Source: Hanamia caeni (GTDB lineage Bacteria > Bacteroidota > Bacteroidia > Chitinophagales > Chitinophagaceae). Taken from it: a stretch of DNA of 51,964 bases. A program made the translations under genes and the position numbers. The notes below the pieces were generated by a model. That model was not told the origin of the DNA. It worked only from the letters and a program-made list of their open reading frames with translations, and did no database searches. Every line of letters begins with the position of its first letter. Position 1 is the stretch's first letter. Positions 1 through 7,257 of the stretch are shown here, piece after piece. The stretch lies in contig NZ_RJJR01000024.1 in NCBI RefSeq assembly GCF_003721595.1, forward strand, positions 1 to 51,964, in the 5' to 3' direction.

Positions 1-104
1 TACAAATTTCATTTCTTCTGCAAAATTTATCTGGCCTTTTTATCCCCAAACCTTTCCTATTTGTGGATTACTTGGGTTATTAAGGATTAACTAGTTAATA
101 AAAC

Positions 105-137
105 GGCCAGTTCTTCTTCAGGGAATTGGCCTTTTTT
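105..137 (+). terminator. Rho-independent terminator
   Basis: A nine-base stem (105-113 with 123-131, one G-U pair) is followed by six T. It reads as a terminator for a plus-strand transcript entering from the left of the window. No gene end is visible in the first 100 bases. Confidence 0.6.
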
Positions 138-138
138 A

Positions 139-408
139 TTGGCTGAGGATTAGTGGTGGATGGTGTAAAATTCGCCGCCGGTAATGGCTTGCAGAGTGAT
201 TCGATAAGATATAAAATGTAATTATTTGTCCGTTTACTGAGGGCATAACAAAATAACACATTATTTATAACTTATCAGAAAGATGATAGAAAAAGAAACG
301 ACTGGGGAGTAATGACTTTGTAGTTGTCAGAATCGATGTTCTTATCCATACAAATGAGACATAGAAAATAATGAGTGACATAACAACTGCATGCTTGCTT
401 TTTCTTCA
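139..408. other. Intergenic stretch without a recognisable gene
   Basis: No convincing reading frame is seen on either strand. The stretch contains the first copy of a short dispersed repeat (203-239). The neighbouring gene on the minus strand ends at 409, close to the right edge. Confidence 0.5.
203..239 (-). repeat. Dispersed 37-bp repeat, copy 1
   Basis: This segment matches 6286-6322 at 33 of 37 positions, including an uninterrupted ATTTGTCCGTTT core. A more diverged copy lies at 47709-47745 inside one of the cassette-spacing elements. The wider flanks are only loosely alike. It may be the remnant of the same kind of intergenic element. Confidence 0.6.
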
Positions 409-1083
409 CTAATTTGTAAAGTAAGAAAAGGAAGTTAGGTGATTATCAATGCAATCATTGCCTTCTTTACTACAGCAACACTCATTGGAACGTTTTTTTA
501 AATAAGGACTGCTGCAGTTCCAGCAGGAGGCCGGATCTTTTGCTGAAATAGTGATATTCATTTCCGCTAACTGCTGCCTGAGAGAAATTGATTGGGCTGT
601 AGACTCAATAGTTGTGGTACCGCTTCTTTTATACAATTTACCGGCAAATTCAAATCCTGCTTTCTGAATGCCTTTTAGCGAAGACTTGTTTTCAGGTGCA
701 TGAATAATCCAAAACGTATCGGCCCGCTTTTCTTCATGGCGGATGATATATTGAAGGAGCACCGGGTATATGCCCCTGCCGCGAAATTGTTCCAATGTGC
801 GGAAATTCCACAAGTAACGGTTTCTTACAGGAAGTATCATTTCATGATTAAGCTCACCGATGAATGCGGTGCCGGTGGCCATCCAGCCAAATGCAGCAGG
901 AATGTTATTCATAAAGGCTATGAATGCAAGGTGATCATCCGACATGCGCTTACCAACTTCCTCTGGCGTGATGCCGGCCATCGCGGAAAGCATATCCACA
1001 TTATTTGATTCTTCAATAGTTAATCCTGGAATGGATGCTATTGAGGGCAGTGATGTTTTACCTGAAAAAGTGTAGAGTGACAT
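409..1083 (-). CDS. GNAT-family N-acetyltransferase with Cys-rich C-terminal tail
   Basis: A GNAT fold is suggested by the segment RTLEQFRGRGIYPVLLQYII near residues 98-117, which fits the acetyl-CoA pyrophosphate-binding motif (Q/R-x-x-G-x-G). A later HAPENKSSLKGIQKAGFE segment matches the usual motif B region. The substrate is unknown. The last 45 residues lie outside the GNAT core and carry six Cys (CWNC, CCC, C), which suggests metal binding. The start is placed at the ATG at 1083 (224 residues). A longer frame to 1263 exists, but its N-terminal part lies over the metallothionein-like gene in another frame. It is probably the third gene of a minus-strand cluster, 64 bases after that gene. 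The fold is fairly sure; the role in metal handling is inference. Confidence 0.7.
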   Translation of the reverse strand: MSLYTFSGKTSLPSIASIPGLTIEESNNVDMLSAMAGITPEEVGKRMSDDHLAFIAFMNNIPAAFGWMATGTAFIGELNHEMILPVRNRYLWNFRTLEQFRGRGIYPVLLQYIIRHEEKRADTFWIIHAPENKSSLKGIQKAGFEFAGKLYKRSGTTTIESTAQSISLRQQLAEMNITISAKDPASCWNCSSPYLKKRSNECCCSKEGNDCIDNHLTSFSYFTN

Positions 1084-1147
1084 AATTATAGTTATAGGAT
1101 TTAGAAAATAAAAACCGGGAAAAGACTTGCTTCTCCCGGTTGATTTT

Positions 1148-1252
1148 TTAAGCGCAGATTGTACATCCGCAAGTGCAATTAGCCCCGGGGCAATTGTCGC
1201 CGCAAGAGCAACCAGCGTTGCCGCAATTGCATTTTTTAGTTGTTGTTTCCAT
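1148..1252 (-). CDS. Metallothionein-like 34-residue Cys-rich protein
   Basis: This frame starts at ATG 1252 and encodes 34 residues, nine of them Cys: CNC at 8-10, CSC at 15-17, C21, CTCGC at 26-30 and C33. The remainder is mostly Gly, Asn, Thr and Ala, with no aromatic residue and only one bulky aliphatic. CxC clusters at this density are the hallmark of metallothioneins, which bind Cu(I), Zn or Cd through thiolates. It is shorter than the roughly 55-residue SmtA/BmtA and MymT proteins and lacks their His. The start lies 3 bases after the stop of the upstream small gene (1256), which suggests coupled translation. The gene is too short for usual ORF callers and is overlapped by a longer false extension of the acetyltransferase frame. 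The metal is unknown. Confidence 0.72.
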   Translation of the reverse strand: METTTKKCNCGNAGCSCGDNCPGANCTCGCTICA

Positions 1253-1255
1253 TTT

Positions 1256-1480
1256 TTAAACAATTTTATGTATGTGAATTAATAATGCAAAGTTATCGGG
1301 GCAGAAAAGTGTATCGTTACAATTTGAACAGAGAGATTTATATAATTCCAGGATTGATGCAATCATTTGAGCCGCTGAACAATTGTGTGCTGGTACAACA
1401 TGCCGGGTACGCGCCGATGAGCAACAGCTTGAAATAAAATTACTTTTTATCTGCTCCCTGATGGATTCTTTTGCTTCCAT
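1256..1480 (-). CDS. Small Cys-containing protein of unknown function
   Basis: I do not recognise this 74-residue protein. It opens with a charged amphipathic stretch (MEAKESIREQIKSNF) and then carries six Cys, including a CC pair near residues 19-20 and an LCSNC motif near 50-54. The frame is open back to 1519, but that longer start would run through the terminator of the upstream gene, so the ATG at 1480 is chosen. The stop is 3 bases before the metallothionein-like start, suggesting one transcript. The opening loosely recalls the beginning of some ArsM-like proteins, but no methyltransferase domain follows. It may be a genuine metal-binding accessory or a decayed gene. Confidence 0.45.
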   Translation of the reverse strand: MEAKESIREQIKSNFISSCCSSARTRHVVPAHNCSAAQMIASILELYKSLCSNCNDTLFCPDNFALLIHIHKIV

Positions 1481-1503
1481 TTTTTTCAGACTGTATTCAA
1501 AAT

Positions 1504-1533
1504 GAAAAATGCCTGCCATAGTGAAAGGCAGGC
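1504..1533 (-). terminator. Terminator after the DJ-1/PfpI gene
   Basis: A perfect seven-base GC-rich stem (1511-1517 with 1527-1533) is followed on the minus strand by a short T run. It sits 19 bases beyond the stop of the DJ-1/PfpI gene. It separates that gene from the downstream Cys-rich cluster. Confidence 0.7.
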
Positions 1534-1552
1534 ATATAACAAACTTTCGATA

Positions 1553-2221
1553 TTAACTCAAAACAGCTTCTGCTCCACTCATTTTTATAATTTCCGTTCT
1601 TAAAAATGCGCCTGCTTTTTCCTTAACCTCTTTTGATACCAGGTTCAATTTGGCAATGCCTGTTGGCGGTTCGGGATAATATTCTGTCACCAGTTGCACC
1701 ATCTTTGATTGCTCATCGTCCGTAATCATTTTTGTTAAGAACAATGCCATATCAATTCCGGCGCTTACCCCGGCGGCGGTAATTATCTTGCCGTCCTGCA
1801 CGTATCGTTCTGAAACAGGCAAAGCTCCAAAGGCCGGTAATTTTTCCATCACCGCCCAATGGGTGGTGGCGCTCTTTCCCTTCAGAAGCCCAGCTGCGGC
1901 CAGGATAACAGCACCGGTACAAACACTCGTTGTCCATTTCGTTGTCGTGTCAATACGGCAAATGTGCTCAAGGGTTTCTTTATCTTTCGCAACCTGCATG
2001 AAGGCGTAGGTAGAACCAGGTATGAGCAGGATGTCCGCTTTCTGAATTTCGTCAAGCCTGTAACCGGCTACCATTTTCATCGCTTCATATTCACTTTCAA
2101 TTACTCCCTTTTCCTTTGCAGCAAATTTTACTTTTGCCTGCGGCAAACGACAGAGAATTTCGTAGGCGCCCACGACATCCAGTGCCGTAAATCCTTTGTA
2201 TAATAAAATAACAATTTGCAT
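1553..2221 (-). CDS. DJ-1/PfpI family protein, isonitrile hydratase-like
   Basis: This is a 222-residue single-domain DJ-1/PfpI protein. The nucleophile elbow is SVCTGA near residues 99-104 with the reactive Cys. It is followed by the LAAAGLLKGKSATTHW segment typical of the isonitrile hydratase (InhA) branch. The early MQIVILLYKGFTALDVVGAYEI motif places the conserved acidic residue near the active site. Relatives include isonitrile hydratases, glyoxalase-like enzymes and stress proteins; the substrate cannot be read from the sequence. It lies 24 bases downstream of the multicopper oxidase on the same strand and probably shares its transcript, ending at the terminator at 1504-1533. Confidence 0.85.
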   Translation of the reverse strand: MQIVILLYKGFTALDVVGAYEILCRLPQAKVKFAAKEKGVIESEYEAMKMVAGYRLDEIQKADILLIPGSTYAFMQVAKDKETLEHICRIDTTTKWTTSVCTGAVILAAAGLLKGKSATTHWAVMEKLPAFGALPVSERYVQDGKIITAAGVSAGIDMALFLTKMITDDEQSKMVQLVTEYYPEPPTGIAKLNLVSKEVKEKAGAFLRTEIIKMSGAEAVLS

Positions 2222-2245
2222 GAGATTCGTTTTAAGATTATTAAA

Positions 2246-3571
2246 TTAAGCGTGGCAACTGTGAACGGATTTGGGCAGCCTTTCATCCTGGCGTGCAGGA
2301 TCCACCACTTCAAAATGAGCCATCATTCCGGCAGCATGATGCTCCAGGATATGGCAATGATACATCCAACGCCCCGGGCGGTTATCAGGCATCCATGCAA
2401 TTTTGACCCTGCTTTTCGGCTTTAAATTGTAAGTATCTTTCCATGCCTTGTATGCCGGTGCCTCGCCGTTTTCTTCCAGCACCTGGAAGAAAAATCCGTG
2501 CAAATGAAAAGGATGATCCATCAGGCTTGTATTCATTACTTCCCACACCTGTAAATCACCTACCATTACGGGCTTGTCATTACAATGCCTTTCTCCGTTT
2601 ACTACGAAGTCAATCCCCCGCTTCAGGCTGGGCACTACTGACAATTTCACCGTACGGTTAACCGCTGCATTTTGTGGGGCAAGTATGGGTATTTCGTCAA
2701 ATTTATCCGGTACAAGGGCTTTGGATTTTTGTTCAGCCATTACATGTACGGTAGCATATTTGTGTTTTTTAGGTCTTCCAAAAGTGACCCGGTTGTAGGG
2801 AAGCGTTTCAATTTGAAAAATTTCACCTTCATTAAAAGGCCCTACCAGGATATCAAAGCGTTCGCCGGGGGTAATTAATAATTCCGTTTCCTCTCTTGGG
2901 CACTCCAGTAAACCACCGTCGGTCGCAATTACTTTAAAAGGTTTACCATTGAGACTTAACCTGAAATACCGCGCACTGGCTGAATTTACAAGGCGCCATC
3001 TTTCAACATGCCCGGCATTCATGTGAAGCGTGAAAGACTCTTTACCATTCACCAGGAGCGTTTCGCCCTCTCTCCCATCATGCCTTTCCATCCAGCGGCC
3101 TGCTGCTCCACGGTTTTTAAAGCTGTTATTTTTCGTAAGCGTCATATCATCAATCAATAATATCCGGTCATTATCCACCACCGGGTCATTCTTTGCTTCT
3201 ATTACTATACCGCCATACATACCCCTTTCCATCTGCACGGTCTCATTCTGATGAGAATGATACCAGAAGGTACCTGCATCAGGCAACACAAAGCGATAGG
3301 TAAATGTTTCACCGGGCTCAATAGGCTTTTGAACTTCACCTGTACCATCCATAGTGGCCGGGAGGCGGATGCCATGCCAGTGAATGAGGGTTGCTTCCGG
3401 AAGATTATTGATAACGTTCACGACGAGTGTATCCCCTTGTTTTGCCTTTAAAACAGGGCCGGGAAGTTGCTGGTTAAAGCCCCAGGCGCGAATAGTTTTG
3501 CCGGGTCTTAATTCCCAGTCAAATTCGCTGGCGATTAGTGTGTATTCAATGATGCTGTTGGTTGGTTGCAT
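2246..3571 (-). CDS. Multicopper oxidase
   Basis: A 441-residue multicopper oxidase, coupling one-electron oxidation of a substrate (possibly Cu(I) or phenols) to reduction of O2 to water. All four copper motifs are present: HWHG at 64-67, WYHSH at 103-107, HPFHLHG at 353-359 and HCHILEHHAAGM at 405-416. The last gives the type 1 Cys406 and an axial Met416, as in CueO and CotA. No export signal is visible from either possible start (3571, or 3613 with 14 more residues), which is unusual for an enzyme normally in the periplasm. The C-terminus ends in a short His/Cys-containing tail. It is divergent from the first HMA-AraC regulator, with about 140 bases between them, which points to metal-controlled expression. 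The family is certain; the substrate is not. Confidence 0.93.
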   Translation of the reverse strand: MQPTNSIIEYTLIASEFDWELRPGKTIRAWGFNQQLPGPVLKAKQGDTLVVNVINNLPEATLIHWHGIRLPATMDGTGEVQKPIEPGETFTYRFVLPDAGTFWYHSHQNETVQMERGMYGGIVIEAKNDPVVDNDRILLIDDMTLTKNNSFKNRGAAGRWMERHDGREGETLLVNGKESFTLHMNAGHVERWRLVNSASARYFRLSLNGKPFKVIATDGGLLECPREETELLITPGERFDILVGPFNEGEIFQIETLPYNRVTFGRPKKHKYATVHVMAEQKSKALVPDKFDEIPILAPQNAAVNRTVKLSVVPSLKRGIDFVVNGERHCNDKPVMVGDLQVWEVMNTSLMDHPFHLHGFFFQVLEENGEAPAYKAWKDTYNLKPKSRVKIAWMPDNRPGRWMYHCHILEHHAAGMMAHFEVVDPARQDERLPKSVHSCHA

Positions 3572-3664
3572 TTGAAAAAAGTTTGAATTATAAATGATAA
3601 ATTGAGGATGCAAAATTATTTTGCGTGCAAAAAATCTTATTATATTTTAAATCGAAAAATTTAT

Positions 3665-3686
3665 AAAATTTCCTGTGTGAAATTTT
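3665..3686. promoter_or_regulatory. Perfect dyad, candidate operator
   Basis: AAAATTTC and GAAATTTT form a perfect 8-base inverted repeat around CTGTGT. It lies in the divergent spacer between the multicopper oxidase and the first HMA-AraC regulator, 23 bases before the latter's ATG. The position suits an autoregulatory or shared operator. Binding is inference, and AT-rich dyads of this length can occur by chance. Confidence 0.4.
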
Positions 3687-3709
3687 GGAAATAAATACCT
3701 TTATTGCTT

Positions 3710-4282
3710 ATGATTCTCTTCGTAAAAAATATGGTTTGCAATCGCTGCATTATGATGGTGCAGCAACGGTTGGATAGGCTTTCAATTCCTTATGAAAAAG
3801 TAGAACTGGGAGAAATTGTCCTGTACGACAGGCTGGATGATGAGACATTTTTACGATTAAATGCGGAATTAAATTTATTGGGATTTGACCTTTTGAATGA
3901 CCGTAAGGCTTCCATCATTTCACAAATAAAATCCTGCATTATTAAATACATACATAGTGATGATGAGCTTTTGATGAACAAGAAGCTGTCAGTGATATTA
4001 GCGGAACAGCTTCATACAGACTATAATTATTTGTCAGCATTATTTTCCTCTATCGAAAGCATCACCATTGAAAAGTATGTTATCCTTCAGCGTATTGAAC
4101 GGGTTAAGGAATTGCTTGCCTACGATGAATTAAACCTGAATGAGATTGCTTTTAAACTATCCTACAGCAGTGTACAGCACCTTTCGCTGCAGTTCAAAAA
4201 AATTACCGGGCTGACACCTTCTCAATACAAGCAATCTGCAAAAGAAATCGGCCGTAAGCCTCTTGACGAGGTGGGTACATGA
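3710..4282 (+). CDS. HMA-like domain fused to AraC-type regulator, first copy
   Basis: This 190-residue protein begins with a compact HMA-like domain. The strand ILFVKN leads to MVCNRC (residues 8-13), matching the MxCxxC metal-binding loop of copper chaperones. The domain ends with LGFDLLNDRK. A linker is followed by an AraC-type two-helix domain (about 95-180), with LNEIAFKLSYSSVQHLSLQFKKITGLTPSQYK as the second HTH. The reading suggests that metal binding by the N-terminal domain controls DNA binding. It is divergent from the multicopper oxidase and followed 81 bases later by a paralogue with the same design. A TTG two codons upstream is possible, but the ATG at 3710 is preferred. Direct metal sensing is inference. 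Confidence 0.85.
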   Translation: MILFVKNMVCNRCIMMVQQRLDRLSIPYEKVELGEIVLYDRLDDETFLRLNAELNLLGFDLLNDRKASIISQIKSCIIKYIHSDDELLMNKKLSVILAEQLHTDYNYLSALFSSIESITIEKYVILQRIERVKELLAYDELNLNEIAFKLSYSSVQHLSLQFKKITGLTPSQYKQSAKEIGRKPLDEVGT

Positions 4283-4363
4283 AATTATATAAATCTTCCC
4301 CGTTATTCTATAACAATTCTTAGCCTCACTGATTTCATCTTTGCGCTTCAAAAAAATACTAAC

Positions 4364-4936
4364 ATGAAGCAGCAGGTAATTTTTCTTAAAGGCATGGTTT
4401 GTAACCGGTGCTTATTATCGGTAAGAAACGAACTGGAAAGCCTTGGCTACACGCCGCTTGACATTTCCCTTGGTGAAGTAAACTTTGCCGGAAGTGACGT
4501 GCATGACAGCAATGTTTTAAAGAAGAGATTGCAGAACCTTGGCTTCGTTTTGATGGAAGACAAAAAGGTAGCAATGGTGACCAAAGTAAAGCAACTGATA
4601 GAAGAAGTATACAGCGGCAATTACGATTTTCCCACCCCATTTCGTTTTTCCGAGCTCGTGAAACAACGGCTGCATACGGACTATACGATGGCGAGCAAGG
4701 CCTTTATTGCAGCAGAAAAGATAACAGTGGAACAATATATTATTGAATATCGTATCAGTAAGGTCAAAGAATTTTTAGTGTATTCCAATTTTCCTTTGTC
4801 GGATATTGCTTTCAAATTTAATTTCAATAGTGTCGCCCATCTATCCGCACAATTCAGGCAACAAACCGGGTTAACCACCTCCTATTTTAAAGAAATCAAT
4901 AAGAAAAAACTGGCGCTTTCTTTTTCCGAAAATTGA
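4364..4936 (+). CDS. HMA-like domain fused to AraC-type regulator, second copy
   Basis: A 190-residue paralogue of the preceding gene. The HMA-like fold is clear: VIFLKGMVCNRC (metal loop at residues 11-16), a helix LLSVRNELESLGY, and a final strand LGFVLMEDKK. The C-terminal AraC domain includes LSDIAFKFNFNSVAHLSAQFRQQTGLTTSYFK. The paralogues keep the NMVCNRC/GMVCNRC loop, the HTDY motif in the linker and the recognition-helix region, but are well diverged elsewhere, so the duplication is not recent. Both may be needed, perhaps for different metals or targets. A -7-like CATCTTTG occurs about 25 bases upstream of the start. Its targets probably lie within this island. Confidence 0.85.
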   Translation: MKQQVIFLKGMVCNRCLLSVRNELESLGYTPLDISLGEVNFAGSDVHDSNVLKKRLQNLGFVLMEDKKVAMVTKVKQLIEEVYSGNYDFPTPFRFSELVKQRLHTDYTMASKAFIAAEKITVEQYIIEYRISKVKEFLVYSNFPLSDIAFKFNFNSVAHLSAQFRQQTGLTTSYFKEINKKKLALSFSEN

Positions 4937-5035
4937 ATTAGCACAAACCAGGCGTTTTTCGCTCTCAGGTTTCCTGTTCGCTCAACAATGGTAAGTCCTT
5001 CAAACGCCCGGTGCAAGCCGGTTAAAAAATAAAAC

Positions 5036-6202
5036 ATGAAAAGATTGATTATTGCCCTCAGCATCACCATGCTGTTACTTTTTATTTTTGCGCGGCTTTA
5101 CAGGCCACTCCATGAAGTGTATTCTGTGCCTGCTTATAATGGTGCTAACAACTTTCCGCCCACGCAGCCTCTTTATGATAGTGCGAAAAAAACGGTGGCG
5201 GTAATTGCCAATAATGACGGAACTGAATTATTTGACATGCTGGCACCTTTTTATCTTTTTAATGCTACAGGAAAAGCCAACGTTTACATTGTCGCAAAAA
5301 AACATTCTCCCATCCGGATGAAAAAGGGTGTGTTTATTCTGCCGCAGTTTACATTTTCCGGGATGGATTCAGCAGGCATTAAGCCGGATGTGATAGTCAT
5401 TCCTTTTTTGTCGGCTACTGATAGCTCGGAACAGGATCCTGTAATAATTGAGTGGGTGAAAAAGCATTTTAATGCATCAACCGTTTTATTATCTGTATGT
5501 GATGGATCTGCTACGGCTGCAGCTACGGGCATTTTCGATGGCAAGCTACTTACAGCCCATTCGTCTGATTTTGAATCCATCAAACGAAACTTCAAAAAAC
5601 CTGTATGGGTAAAAGATAAGGCGGTGGTAAAAACGGGCAATCTTTACAGCACCGCCGGTGTTTCTAATGCAAGCGAAGGATCTTTATTGGTGATTGGTGA
5701 TTTTTTTGGAAAAGAAACAATGGAGCGCGTTATTAACGAAATACATTACCCTTATCCCAGTCCGCGAATGTCACATGAAAGTATTACCTTAAGTCTTAGC
5801 GATAAAGGCCGAATGATAAGTAAAGTTTTATTCCAATCAAATAAAAATGTGGCAGTAGTAATTGGTGATGGAATGAGTGAATTTGATTTAGCCGCTGTAA
5901 TGGATGTGTACAACAGAACGTTACCCTATAGCATAAAAAGCGTGTCAGTAGATGGCAGGCCAATCAAAACCAAATTTGGTTTGACCGTAATTCCAACCGG
6001 TAAATTAAGTGATCAGCAGTTTGATGAAATACATGTTATTGATTCGCGCGGCTGGCATCCGGACCCGAACAAATCTACCAGAGTCTTGAGCTACAGCGAT
6101 CAGGATAATCATTACATAATAGATATCTGCCTCGAAAGAATCAGGAGCCTGTACGGAAGCCGGTTTGAGCAGGCGGTAAAACGCTCTCTTGATTTTAATT
6201 AA
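5036..6202 (+). CDS. Membrane-anchored DJ-1/PfpI-like protein with two tandem domains
   Basis: A 388-residue protein with one N-terminal hydrophobic segment (residues 3-19, IIALSITMLLLFIFA) that would anchor it in the membrane with the rest outside. Residues about 50-230 form a DJ-1/PfpI domain, with LLSVCDGSATAAATGIFDG around the nucleophile Cys and TAAGVSNASEGSL-type sequence later (STAGVSNASEG). A second, weaker repeat starts near residue 275 (VAVVIGDGMSEFDLAAVMDVY) and lacks an obvious Cys elbow. Many family members with this layout are fused to AraC domains; here two AraC proteins lie directly upstream instead. It is about 100 bases after the second HMA-AraC gene and probably cotranscribed. 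The function is not known. Confidence 0.75.
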   Translation: MKRLIIALSITMLLLFIFARLYRPLHEVYSVPAYNGANNFPPTQPLYDSAKKTVAVIANNDGTELFDMLAPFYLFNATGKANVYIVAKKHSPIRMKKGVFILPQFTFSGMDSAGIKPDVIVIPFLSATDSSEQDPVIIEWVKKHFNASTVLLSVCDGSATAAATGIFDGKLLTAHSSDFESIKRNFKKPVWVKDKAVVKTGNLYSTAGVSNASEGSLLVIGDFFGKETMERVINEIHYPYPSPRMSHESITLSLSDKGRMISKVLFQSNKNVAVVIGDGMSEFDLAAVMDVYNRTLPYSIKSVSVDGRPIKTKFGLTVIPTGKLSDQQFDEIHVIDSRGWHPDPNKSTRVLSYSDQDNHYIIDICLERIRSLYGSRFEQAVKRSLDFN

Positions 6203-6285
6203 CGCTTAGCCCAATCCTGTTCAGCAGCCCTGCCGGTGATTTGGCAACACGATCAACTTCGGCGGAATACCCCGCAGAGAGAACC

Positions 6286-6322
6286 GATAAAATAAAAAAT
6301 GTAACTATTTGTCCGTTTGCTG
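6286..6322 (-). repeat. Dispersed 37-bp repeat, copy 2
   Basis: It differs from 203-239 at four positions and shares its core with 47709-47745. It lies just beyond the end of the tandem DJ-1 gene. Its position beside a duplicated gene fragment fits a decayed mobile or recombination element. Confidence 0.6.
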
Positions 6323-6357
6323 GAAGAATCAGAATTCATTACTCATTCTCAACTCTC

Positions 6358-6417
6358 AACTTTTAATTAAAGACAAAAACTCTCTCTTAATTTCTTCATT
6401 TAAAAACTTGCCTGAGT
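6358..6417 (-). pseudogene. Fragment of a second folE 3' end
   Basis: Read on the minus strand, this segment encodes GKFLNEEIKREFLSLIK, then a Ser and a stop. The intact folE ends in GKFLNEEMKREFLSLIK. The frame is kept and only one residue of this stretch differs, so the fragment derives from a coding copy. Nothing recognisable of folE lies upstream of it, so it is a leftover of a tandem duplication or gene conversion. Confidence 0.75.
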
Positions 6418-6490
6418 TGGGTATGGGCAGGTAGCTACCTGTCCATGCAAGATTATGATGTAAGGATTTACAGGATTGCACTTTATAAAA

Positions 6491-6523
6491 AAACCTATAA
6501 GGTTTTGAAAACCTTATAGGTTT
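6491..6523 (-). terminator. AT-rich palindrome, likely folE terminator
   Basis: Sixteen bases on each side of a single central base are perfectly complementary. On the minus strand it is followed by a run of T. It lies 45 bases after the folE stop and could terminate that operon. The near absence of a loop means the hairpin would be a few pairs shorter in RNA. Confidence 0.6.
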
Positions 6524-6534
6524 GGGTCGTTCAA

Positions 6535-6562
6535 ACTTATAACTTACAACTTATAACTTACA
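6535..6562. repeat. 14-bp tandem duplication
   Basis: ACTTATAACTTACA occurs twice in direct succession between the palindrome and the folE stop. It is probably slippage or simple sequence with no function visible. Confidence 0.6.
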
Positions 6563-6567
6563 ACTGT

Positions 6568-7257
6568 TTACTTAATTAAAGACAAAAACTCACGCTTCAT
6601 TTCTTCATTTAAAAACTTGCCTGAGTAAAACGTGGTGACGGTGCTGCTGCCGGTATCTTTGATTCCGCGGGATGCTACACAAAGATGATCGGCTTCTATT
6701 ACTACGCCCACGTCTTCTGTTCCAATTGCTTTCTTCAAAGCTTCGCCTATCTGGTTAGTGAGCCTTTCCTGCACCTGCGGCCTTTTTGCATAATATTGTA
6801 CCAGCCTGTTTATCTTAGACAGTCCAATTACTTTTCCTTTCGAAATATAGGCTACGTGCGCTTTCCCGATGATGGGCACGAAATGGTGCTCACAATAAGA
6901 ATACAATGTGATTCCTTTTTCCACCAGCATTTTATTATACTGGTATTTATTTTCAAAAAGGGTGACGGACGGCTCGTTGGCAGGATTTAGCCCACTGAAA
7001 CTTTCTTTCACAAACATCTTAGCCACGCGATGGGGTGTATCTTTCAGACTGTCATCATTTAAATCCAGCCCCAAAGTTTTCATGATGGCTCCAAAGTGGC
7101 TGGCAATGATTTCAATTTTCTCTTCATCATTTAATTTTTCATTGTTGTCAACTGAAGACTTTCCAGGGTACTTTATAAAATCTTTATCTATGTCTTCAAG
7201 GTATATTGAATCTATTTCGCTTTCAACTTCGTTGTCAATTTCAATTTCAGTTTTCAT
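6568..7257 (-). CDS. folE: GTP cyclohydrolase I
   Basis: It converts GTP to 7,8-dihydroneopterin triphosphate, the first step to tetrahydrofolate and other pterins. The 229-residue protein has the zinc ligands Cys122 and His125 in YCEHHFVP and Cys193 in ADHLCVASRG, and the family C-terminus GSSTVTTFYSGKF. The first 45 residues are an acidic extension without known function. The start overlaps the end of the ECF sigma factor by 11 bases, so the two are translationally coupled, which is an unusual partner for folE. A fragment of a second copy lies downstream at 6358-6417. Confidence 0.96.
   Translation of the reverse strand: MKTEIEIDNEVESEIDSIYLEDIDKDFIKYPGKSSVDNNEKLNDEEKIEIIASHFGAIMKTLGLDLNDDSLKDTPHRVAKMFVKESFSGLNPANEPSVTLFENKYQYNKMLVEKGITLYSYCEHHFVPIIGKAHVAYISKGKVIGLSKINRLVQYYAKRPQVQERLTNQIGEALKKAIGTEDVGVVIEADHLCVASRGIKDTGSSTVTTFYSGKFLNEEMKREFLSLIK

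Larger units (their letters stand above)
6203..6567. other. Intergenic stretch with repeats and a gene fragment
   Basis: No intact gene is seen. The stretch contains the second dispersed 37-bp repeat (6286-6322), a remnant of a second folE 3' end (6358-6417), a long perfect palindrome (6491-6523) and a 14-bp tandem duplication (6535-6562). It looks like a site of past rearrangement. Confidence 0.7.

Noticed and set aside
700..1008. Plus-strand 102-residue frame
   Set aside because: It is antisense to the GNAT gene and has no family features.
1084..1263. N-terminal extension of the acetyltransferase frame
   Set aside because: Its residues are the out-of-frame reading of the metallothionein-like gene, and the GNAT domain is complete from 1083.
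1240..1437. Plus-strand 65-residue frame
   Set aside because: It is antisense to the small Cys-containing gene and has no recognisable features.
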